Source: Mesostigma viride
Taxonomy: Eukaryota; Streptophyta; Mesostigmatophyceae; Mesostigmatales; Mesostigmataceae
Assembly: GCA_009746045.1 (NCBI GenBank)
Contig: RPFO01000377.1
Span: 1 to 45,000, forward strand
Length of the DNA: 45,000 nt
Direction: 5' to 3'
Under the pieces are notes generated by a model. It was not told the DNA's origin, did not search any database, and worked only from the letters and a program-made list of their open reading frames with translations. The position numbers and the translations under genes are program-made. Shown one piece after another: positions 9,227 to 15,539 of this stretch (position 1 is its first letter; the number at the start of each line of letters is the position of its first letter).

Positions 9227-10396
9227 ATGGATTCCGCACAGACGCCCGACCTGCGCTGCCTCTCCGAACTGTCCTTCGACATCCTGCGCCTGTTCCCCGA
9301 AAAGGTGAGCTATATGCATTCTTCCCCCATCTAGCCATCCTCGCGCATGTCTGGCCCCTCGAATTCTTCCCTCTAACACACTCGCGCATCTTATGCTCGC
9401 ATCCGCACCATGCAGGACGTGGACATCATGGAGGGCCTGGGATGGGGAAGCTTCCCGACGCTCGACGAGATCGACCCGGACTGCGCCGGGGCGGCGTCCG
9501 GCGGCGAATCGACCCCGGACAGCCCCGCGGACACCGCGCTCGTCGCCGCGCCTCCCCCGCCCCCCGAAGGCGCGCGAGTGGGGCCGTGGACGTACCTCCT
9601 GCTGGCGGACATCACCGACGCCTCCAGCCAAGTGGTCGGCCCGCTCAAGCACAGCGCGCCGGTCAGCTCGTTCGCGGACGCCTACGGCTTCCCCGCCTCG
9701 CCGTCCTACGAAACGGGCACGTGGGCGCAGGGCTCCGACACCGTCCTCCCGCCCACGCCGGCGCCCGCGCCCGCGCCTCGTCCCGCGCCCGCCCCTCGTC
9801 CCGCGACCAAGAAGCGGCCCGCCGCCGAGATGACGGCGGACGACAGCGAGTTTCCGGACTTCTCCGACCGCGTCAAGGACTGGCCCGCATTCGGCCCCCT
9901 GACCAAGCGACACCTGGCCTCATCCGTGTTTGCGCACGTGGCGCGCGACCCGACCGTGCGAAGGCAAGACGACGCCAAGGGCCGCACGCGCTGGGTCGAC
10001 TCCGCGGGGAAGTTCGTGGAAGTAATTCCGGCGTACGAAGTCGGCGTCGGGGCCGACTACTGGCTGAGCGAGCCGGCGACCGCGTCGGACGGCACTGTGT
10101 ACAGCGTCTTCCGCCACGCCGGCCGGCCGGGGCGCACGATCGGACTTGTCCCACTGAGGGACTTCGCTCGCACTCCGCTCGCTGCGATCCTGTCCTCGCA
10201 CGAGGCGCGTCGGGCCGGCCTTTCCAAGCGGCCAAATGCCAACGTGTTCCTGGAGTACGAGCGGAGGACGGACGGGTCCACCTGGGTGCGCGCCGTGTGC
10301 ATCAGCTCCATCCCGCCCAGCCGCGGCGTGCCCGCCGTATACCACGAGGACGGCGTGTCCCCGGCCCGCGTCCTCGCCGACGCGCGCGCCGCGTGA
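9227..10396 (+). CDS. 352-aa protein sharing a C-terminal domain with the SET protein (intact copy)
   Basis: Exon 1 is 9,227-9,304 (26 codons), the phase-0 intron is 9,305-9,415, and exon 2 is 9,416-10,396. The N-terminal part is acidic with a WGSFPTLDEIDPD stretch. Residues about 138-165 form a Pro/Ala/Arg linker ending in a basic TKKRPAAE patch that could be a nuclear localisation signal. From about residue 174 to the end the protein is clearly homologous to the tail of the SET protein: DFS-R--DW-AFGP-T-R, then GRTIGLVPLRDF identical at residues 265-276, then DGS-WVRAV and a final YH--G--PA--L-A-A. I do not recognise the domain. No transmembrane segment or signal peptide is visible. An unspliced start at 9,410 is possible but loses the conserved exon-1 arrangement. 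Confidence 0.75.
9305..9415 (+). other. Phase-0 intron of the 352-aa gene (right arm)
   Basis: The intron runs from GTGAGC to CATGCAG and contains ATTCTTCCCCC and AATTCTTCCC, the words seen in the SET and zinc-ribbon introns. The reading frame is open on both sides only when it is removed with exon 1 attached. Confidence 0.7.
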
Positions 10397-10449
10397 GGTA
10401 GATAGCCAGGGTAGATAGGAGATACGTGCTTTAACCCCGCCTATTTATG

Positions 10450-10455
10450 AATAAA
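10450..10455 (+). terminator. Polyadenylation signal of the 352-aa gene (right arm)
   Basis: AATAAA lies within CTATTTATGAATAAAAG, about 55 bases after the stop. The left mirror is TTTATT at 624-629. Confidence 0.6.
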
Positions 10456-10499
10456 AGAGTGTATGAACCCTATTCAATGAGTCCCATCATGTTCCCACG

Positions 10500-11088
10500 G
10501 TAGCTAGATGCGCATAGCTAGGACCGCGGACCCGCGAATTCGGCCAAGTCCCAAGCCCGCTATCCGGGCGCGTCCGCGTGCGTTGACGCCGCGTATCTTA
10601 TGCTTACATCTGTCACCAATCAAGTCCGTCTCGGTCACTCGGTAGTACGCGCGCCTTTCATTGGTGGATACTAGGAGTACGGCGCCATAAGAGAGGTGCG
10701 GTTCACATCCGCCCCGTGGATCTCCCGCCGAACGGAGCGATCCGATTGGAGGATACTCGGAGCGCTGCGCCGATTCGGCCCGAAAGGGAGGCGCAGCCCG
10801 TTCCACCCCTCTTTTTGCCCTATTCACCCCTTTTTTTGACCCCCGAAAACCCCCTTCCCGACCCCCGAAAAAGGCCTGTTCCGGTGTTCCGGCCCACCCC
10901 CCCTGGGCCGGTATCATTCTGAAAAAAAATTTTCCTGGGACCGAAATCCTTCGTTTTGGACTTAGCCGTTTTCAGCCTCCTCTTCCCCTTTCTCTCCCTT
11001 CCTTCCTTCCTCTCTCTCCATCCCTTCCTTCCCTCTCTCCCTTTCTCCTCTCCTTCCTCCCTATATATCCATGGAATAGGGTCTATCT
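10500..11088 (-). promoter_or_regulatory. Promoter-like segment with no gene behind it (right arm; mirror at 1-600)
   Basis: Read on the minus strand, this segment holds the elements found upstream of the zinc-ribbon gene in the same order: GA-rich tract, GGCTAAGTCC (plus-strand GGACTTAGCC at 10,958-10,967), the CCGGCCCA/TGGGCCGG hairpin, G-runs, and CTAGTATCCACCAAT (plus-strand ATTGGTGGATACTAG at 10,660-10,674). It points into the 3' end of the 352-aa gene and no open frame follows, so it looks like a promoter left by an inverted duplication. In the left arm the matching elements are at 120-129, 176-198 and 410-424. Confidence 0.55.
10889..10911. repeat. GC hairpin next to G-runs (copies at 176-198, 10,889-10,911 and 11,447-11,469)
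   Basis: CCGGCCCA, a run of G, then TGGGCCGG forms a perfect 8-bp stem. It is followed by GGAACA(C/T)-(C/T)GGAACAGG and several runs of five G, all conserved in three copies. Preservation in the diverged copy at 11,447, where surrounding bases have changed, suggests the stem or the G-runs matter. Confidence 0.6.
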
Positions 11089-11275
11089 ATTTATTTTCCT
11101 ATTATCTACTTTTTAGAATGATACCGGAACCACCCTCCCGGAAATAGGATATATGAGACGGTGTCCTATTCACGCCCACGGTTAAATAGGACGAATAGCC
11201 GCCTATATATACCGTTCCTATTCCCGGAGGGGGCGTGCCGGTATTCTTCTAAAAAGTAGATAATAGGAAAATATA
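11085..11275. repeat. Centre of a second, diverged inverted repeat
   Basis: The AT-rich arms TTTTCCTATTATCTACTTTT (from 11,094) and AAAAGTAGATAATAGGAAAA (to 11,271) are inverted, followed inwards by ATACCGG and CCGGTAT. An inner stem GTCCTATT/AATAGGAC lies at 11,163-11,192. Outside this core the similarity continues for about 500 bases per side (GA tract, GGCTAAGTCC, GC hairpin, G-runs, TATCC-CCAAT), with substitutions. It therefore resembles the 5,529 palindrome but is much older. Confidence 0.8.
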
Positions 11276-11590
11276 TAGACCCCCTATACCCTGGATATAT
11301 AGGGACGGGAAGGGAGAGGAGAAGAGATAGGGAGAGGAGAGAGAAAGGAGAGAGAGAGAAGGAGAGAGGGAGAGAGGGAGAGGCCGAAATCGGCTAAGTC
11401 CGAAAACGCCATTTTCCTGGCCAGAATTTTTTTTTTTCAAATGATACCGGCCCAGGGGGGGTGGGCCGGAACACTGGAACAGGGCTTTTTTAGGGGTCGG
11501 GAAGGGGGTTTTCGGGGGTCAATAATAGGGGTTAAGAGGGCGGAAAGGGGAGGTGGAACAGAGGGTACACCCGTCTCTGGCGCGGCGCTT

Positions 11591-11722
11591 GGAGTATCCA
11601 CCAATAGGATACGAGCGAGCGTCCGATCGGATCGGTTGGCGCGGCGCAGGCAGAGTGATTGGCACACCGTGGATCGGAGGATCATCCTGGCCGTCCGTGG
11701 GAACCCGTCGCCACTACATAAG
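11591..11722 (+). promoter_or_regulatory. Promoter of the zinc-ribbon gene
   Basis: GGAGTATCCACCAAT (11,591-11,605), GTGATTGGCACACCGTGGATCG (from 11,656) and a TATA-like TACATAAG (11,715-11,722) lie about 100 bases before the start codon. The set matches the promoters of the SET and 352-aa genes. Confidence 0.6.
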
Positions 11723-11818
11723 CGGGACACCCGCTCTGTCCGGGCATCCCACGCAACGAGCTCTCACTCGAGACACTGCCTCGAAAGCCCTCTCCCCATC
11801 TCCCGAAATCTTCCCCGA

Positions 11819-12531
11819 ATGGCCACTCCCAATTCCTCCCCGGTGTCCGGCGCGGTTGTCCAGGTAAGAATCGAGTGCGCGAGGACTCTCTCTCTGTCCG
11901 CCATTCTTCCCCGAGTCTGTTCGCGTGTCCGCTTGTCCTGTTTCTCTCGCTGACCTCGATCGTGCATTCTTCCCTCGCGTGCTGTCCGCGCCCCCCGCAG
12001 GCCGACACGGTTCCCCAGGCGCCCGGGGCGCCCCGAAAGCCGCGCGAGGGAGACGATTCTTACCTGACCCACAAGCAGGCCGCCGCGGCCCGTCGCGACC
12101 CGATCCGGCCTCGCAAGCTGTTCAAGAAGCCCCACGCCCATTGCCGACGGTGCGGGCGCAGGACGACGCGCGTGGCGCTCATGATGGTGAAGCGGCATTT
12201 CCACGGGGGCGAGGAATGCGACATCCTCTGCCGTCGCTGCCGCGAACATGATGGGTTTTTCGAATGGCGCCAAGACTACGCGCGCGTCTGCGATTACCAG
12301 ATCGCCGAAGAGGCCGGCGAGCAGGTCCTCAGGGACTTCGGCCACCCCTCCGCGGCCTGTGACAAGAAGTGCAGACTCGTCCGCGAACGCTCCGAGGGGG
12401 ACGTTATTGATGACATGTTCAACGAGAATTTTGACCCGTTCGACGAGGACGACGAGTGGAACCCACGCTGGAACCGCGAGTCCGACGGGGACCTGGATGA
12501 GTCCGAGGGCGATGACCTGTCGGATTTTTAG
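11819..12531 (+). CDS. 191-aa zinc-ribbon protein with acidic tail
   Basis: Exon 1 is 11,819-11,863 (15 codons), the phase-0 intron is 11,864-12,000, and exon 2 is 12,001-12,531. After a basic region (RPRKLFKKPHAH) comes a four-cysteine pattern C63-x2-C66...C92-x2-C95, with an extra C88, consistent with a zinc ribbon. The last 50 residues are very acidic (DPFDEDDEW and DLDESEGDDLSDF). A zinc-binding module plus an acidic tail suggests a transcription or chromatin-associated factor, but no family is recognised. It is present once, outside the giant palindrome. Reading through the intron would give a 218-aa alternative from 11,875, which I judge unlikely because the intron resembles those of the two other genes. 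Confidence 0.7.
11864..12000 (+). other. Phase-0 intron of zinc-ribbon gene
   Basis: The intron runs from GTAAGAA to CCCCGCAG, with ATTCTTCCCC and ATTCTTCCC words like the other two introns. Confidence 0.7.
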
Positions 12532-12611
12532 TGGAAACTTAGGGGTGGATAACTCCTCCTATTGGAGGCTCGAAACGAGAGCCTCGTCATGTAATGCACT
12601 ATCTATTTATT

Positions 12612-12617
12612 AATAAA
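12612..12617 (+). terminator. Polyadenylation signal of zinc-ribbon gene
   Basis: AATAAA lies within CTATTTATTAATAAAAGC, about 80 bases after the stop. GGCTAAGTCC follows at 12,706-12,715, as it does after or between other genes of this segment. Confidence 0.6.
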
Positions 12618-12759
12618 AGCCCTCTCTTGTCTTGCTCAACGAGTCATCCCACGCGCGCCCATCATGCACTGGGTATGTAGGATTCGCGGCCTCGCGACCG
12701 AAATCGGCTAAGTCCTACATACGTCCTCGGACCCGGCGATGACCCGCGCCGTCACGCGA

Positions 12760-12905
12760 CGACCGACACGTGTCACCGTTGATGACCGACATGTGGCACC
12801 GTCGATGACTGACACGTGGCGTCATCCGATCGGATCGGTCGGCGCGGCGCCGGACGACACGTTCGTTCCGTTGGACCAAATGATTATCAGAGGCGATGCG
12901 TGAGG
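12760..12905 (+). promoter_or_regulatory. Upstream region of the EsV-1-7 gene with repeated CACGTG-like boxes
   Basis: Three tandem copies of GACACGTGTCACCGTTGATGA and its variants (GACATGTGGCACCGTCGATGA and GACACGTGGCGTCAT) occur with a period of about 26 bases, each centred on CACGTG or CATGTG. ACCAAATGATTATCAGA lies near 12,875-12,893 and recurs upstream of the next gene at about 14,719. No CCAAT-TGGATAC module is present, so this gene probably belongs to a different regulatory class. Confidence 0.55.
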
Positions 12906-12968
12906 GTCGACGGAGACGAGGAGACCTCGGACCGCGCGGGACACGATCGCGCGCGACGGACGTCCGGG

Positions 12969-14576
12969 ATGTCGGCGAAGAGACAGAGGACGTGCGAGGA
13001 ACCGGGGTGCTCGGTTCAGCCATCCTACGGACACGTTGGGGGTCGACGGGCGTCACGATGCAAAGAGCACAGACTGCCCGACATGCTCGATATCGTGTCC
13101 AGACGGTGCGAGGAGCCGGGATGCGAACGGCACTCGTCGTACGGCCACGTGGGTGATCGACGTCGAACACGATGCGCTAAACACAAGGCTCCCGACATGC
13201 TTAACGTCGTGTCCAGACGATGTGAGGAGCCGGGATGCGCGACCCATCCGGTCTACGGCCGCGTGGGCGATACGCGACCGTCCCGATGCGTTACGCACCG
13301 ATCTGCCGACATGGTCGACATCGTCAGCAGGAGGTGCGATGAGCCGGGATGCGCGACCCGCCCCGTGTACGGACTCGCTGGGGATCAACGTCCGTCACGA
13401 TGCAAAGAGCACAGACTGCCGGACATGCTCGACATCGTGTCCAAACGATGCGATGGGCCAGGATGCGATCGATATCCATCGTACGGCCACGTGGGTGATC
13501 GACGTCGAACACGATGCGCCGTACACAAGGCTCCTGGAATGATCAACGTCATCAGCAAGCGATGTACGGAATTGGGGTGCCTGAGAATTCCGGTGTACGG
13601 ACTCTCCGGGGATCGATGTCCAACACGATGCGTTACGCACAGATCCGCCGAAATGGTCAACGTCCGGAGTCGCCGGTGCGATGAACCAGGATGCAATCGA
13701 CAACCAGCCTACGGCCACGTGGGCGATCGACGTCCATCTCGGTGCGCCGTACACAGGGCGGGAGACATGGTCGACGTACAGAAAAGACGATGCACTGAGC
13801 CAGGGTGTGGCGTCCGCGCGTGGTACGGCTTGCCCGGTAACCCCGCGAGTCGATGCGCGTCCCATAAGCGCAGGGGGGATGTGAAACGCCCCCGCATGCA
13901 GTGCTCCGAGTGTAAGGAGCTCGGCACCCACGACCTAGAGGGTGTCCGTTATTGCGAGTGCCACGCCCCCGCGGACAGTCGTAATGTCGCGATCCATCCG
14001 TGCAGCGTATGCGGCCTGGACGACATCCTCGACGCGTCGGGCCGATGTCCCACGTGCGACCCGGACCGCGCCGCCAACATCGCCAAGCGTCACGAAATGC
14101 AAGTCAAGGCCTTCCTGGACGCGGAGATCGCGGCGGGATCGCTGCCTCCCTACGAGACGCACGACCGCATGATCGACGGCGGCGCGTGCGTCCGCGTGCG
14201 TCCGGACTTCGTGTGGGACGCGGGGACCCACGTGCTGGTGCTCGAGGTGGACGAGCACCAGCACATGCATTATGCTTGCGAATGCGAGCAGACCAGGATG
14301 GTGAACGTGGGCCAGGCGATGGGTATGCCCACTCTGTTCATCCGGTACAACCCCGACGGTTTCCGCGTCGACGACGGGGGGCGCGCGCGGAACCGATCGG
14401 TGTCGCTCCTCAAGCGCATGGAGACGCTGAAGTCGTACCTCCGATGGTGCGCGAGGCCCGAGGCCTGCCCCGGCAACCACGGGGCGTTCGTCCGGGCCGT
14501 GTACCTGTACTATGACGGATGGACGGACGCGGCGCCCGAGTGGCGCACCATCGTCCCGTTGGCCGCGGACGCGTAA
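12969..14576 (+). CDS. EsV-1-7 repeat protein fused to a PD-(D/E)XK-like nuclease domain
   Basis: 535 aa, intron-free. Residues 9-311 hold eight cysteine-histidine repeats; the first seven are 38 aa long and fit C-x4-C-x16-C-x2-H-x12 exactly, and the eighth is one residue shorter. That is the EsV-1-7 repeat, first named from the Ectocarpus virus EsV-1 and known in stramenopile and some other algal proteins and large viruses. A ninth partial zinc motif (CSEC...CECH) and a CSVC/CPTC zinc ribbon (345-363) follow. The C-terminal domain (about 370-535) has RPDFVWD with D413 and LEVDEHQH with E426/D428, then FIRYNPDGF, a pattern I associate with giant-virus and algal nuclease-like proteins. Met12969 is chosen because it immediately precedes the first repeat; the frame is open back to 12,816. 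Repeats probably bind zinc and target nucleic acid or protein; catalysis is inferred. Confidence 0.85.
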   Translation: MSAKRQRTCEEPGCSVQPSYGHVGGRRASRCKEHRLPDMLDIVSRRCEEPGCERHSSYGHVGDRRRTRCAKHKAPDMLNVVSRRCEEPGCATHPVYGRVGDTRPSRCVTHRSADMVDIVSRRCDEPGCATRPVYGLAGDQRPSRCKEHRLPDMLDIVSKRCDGPGCDRYPSYGHVGDRRRTRCAVHKAPGMINVISKRCTELGCLRIPVYGLSGDRCPTRCVTHRSAEMVNVRSRRCDEPGCNRQPAYGHVGDRRPSRCAVHRAGDMVDVQKRRCTEPGCGVRAWYGLPGNPASRCASHKRRGDVKRPRMQCSECKELGTHDLEGVRYCECHAPADSRNVAIHPCSVCGLDDILDASGRCPTCDPDRAANIAKRHEMQVKAFLDAEIAAGSLPPYETHDRMIDGGACVRVRPDFVWDAGTHVLVLEVDEHQHMHYACECEQTRMVNVGQAMGMPTLFIRYNPDGFRVDDGGRARNRSVSLLKRMETLKSYLRWCARPEACPGNHGAFVRAVYLYYDGWTDAAPEWRTIVPLAADA

Positions 14577-14778
14577 TAGACTGCTTTATAACAACGATTC
14601 ATAATAGAAACACAATATCGTTACATCCCTAACTTCAAATTCCTATACAAATGGTTAGAGAGAGCCCTCTAAACGACCAACACGTGGCGTCGTCGATGAC
14701 CGACGCGTTTGCTCTGTTGAACCAAATGATTATCAGATGCGAAGAAGTTTGTCGAGTAAGTAGTGCAGAGAGTTCTCT
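14577..14778 (+). promoter_or_regulatory. Intergenic region with the element shared by both nuclease genes
   Basis: CACGTGGCGTC near 14,681 and ACCAAATGATTATCAGA near 14,719 repeat words found before the EsV-1-7 gene. A frame from ATG 14,651 (MVRESPLNDQHV...) overlaps the next gene in another frame. It may be a short upstream ORF but has no recognisable domain. Confidence 0.5.
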
Positions 14779-15450
14779 ATGGAGAAGGTCCGTCGATCCG
14801 AAGCGGAGATGGAGCAGCGACGTAAGGCGCAGGCTCGGTACAGGGAGAAATACCCGATGCGGGCTGCGATCCAGGTCATGCGTTCGATGGCAAAGAAAGG
14901 GACGTGGACACCTACTGCTGGTTGGCTAGAAAGACACGGTTTGAGAGATGCAAACAAACCGGTTCGCCTTGAGCAGGCACCTCCGCCGGTTCGCCTTGAG
15001 CAGGCACCTCCGCCAGTTCGCCGCAGGTGCGCCGAGTCCATAATCCAAAAGGATCTTGCTGCAGTGCTCGGAGGCGAGAGGGAAGTAGCGTGTAGGGCCG
15101 GGAGGATCGACATCCTCTGCAGAAATGCAAAGCTCATCGTAGAAGTAAAAGAGCTTGCTGGATGGGCGCACGGGGTGGGACAATTAAACGCATACGCCGA
15201 GGACTTTCCCGACCACAAAAAACGTTTGCACTTGTTCCGTAGGGCAACACAAGTTTCGCTCAACAAAATGCGGTTCATACAAGAAGTGTGCAATCGCAAC
15301 GGGATAGAATTAACGCTCGACGAGACAATCGCCGACTTCAGGGTGGGCATCAAAGTGACCGCGGCCGCGACCCAGACCCAGGCAGTCGCGCCGGGGGCAG
15401 AAGAAGCAGCAGAAGGAGCGCGCGCGGGCACGTGTATGTCGAATTGCTAA
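14779..15450 (+). CDS. PD-(D/E)XK nuclease-like protein, 223 aa
   Basis: A basic N-terminus (MEKVRRSEAEMEQRRKAQAR) is followed by a 30-base tandem duplication encoding RLEQAPPPV twice. The catalytic-type core has GRIDIL with D111, then IVEVK with E122 and K124, and a GQLNAYAEDF helix: the D-(x)n-E-x-K arrangement of PD-(D/E)XK nucleases, as in DNA-modifying enzymes of phages and giant viruses. A poorly conserved tail (TQTQAVAPGAEEAAEGA) ends the protein. An AATAAA lies just after the stop. It is the last gene of the GC-rich segment. The specific DNA substrate is unknown. Confidence 0.75.
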   Translation: MEKVRRSEAEMEQRRKAQARYREKYPMRAAIQVMRSMAKKGTWTPTAGWLERHGLRDANKPVRLEQAPPPVRLEQAPPPVRRRCAESIIQKDLAAVLGGEREVACRAGRIDILCRNAKLIVEVKELAGWAHGVGQLNAYAEDFPDHKKRLHLFRRATQVSLNKMRFIQEVCNRNGIELTLDETIADFRVGIKVTAAATQTQAVAPGAEEAAEGARAGTCMSNC

Positions 15451-15453
15451 ACA

Positions 15454-15459
15454 AATAAA
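15454..15459 (+). terminator. Polyadenylation signal after the nuclease gene
   Basis: AATAAA lies four bases after the stop codon (TAAACAAATAAAGG). GC content falls immediately downstream. Confidence 0.5.
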
Positions 15460-15539
15460 GGCATCATCTTTTTCTAAACATGCGTGTTTGCAATGAGATA
15501 TCCAAATTAGGTTCACCCATATTATTACTATGGCTGCAT

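Larger units (their letters stand above)
1..11088. repeat. Giant palindrome with 5.5-kb arms
   Basis: The left arm (1-5,517) is the reverse complement of the right arm (5,541-11,088), so all three genes occur twice in mirror orientation. The right arm is 31 bases longer overall, and most differences are one- or two-base indels. The window begins inside the left arm, so its true outer end cannot be seen; base 1 pairs with 11,088. Possible origins are a hairpin telomere read on both strands, a head-to-head junction of two element copies, or a chimeric fold-back read. The sequence alone does not decide between them. Confidence 0.96.

Noticed and set aside
11875-12531. Unspliced 218-aa version of the zinc-ribbon gene
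   Set aside because: Its first 40 residues are intron sequence with a clean GT-AG pair and the same TTCTTCCC words as two other introns.
12993-13800. Possible CRISPR array from the regular spacing of repeats
   Set aside because: The 114-base units are coding, with in-phase conserved Cys and His and no spacer structure.
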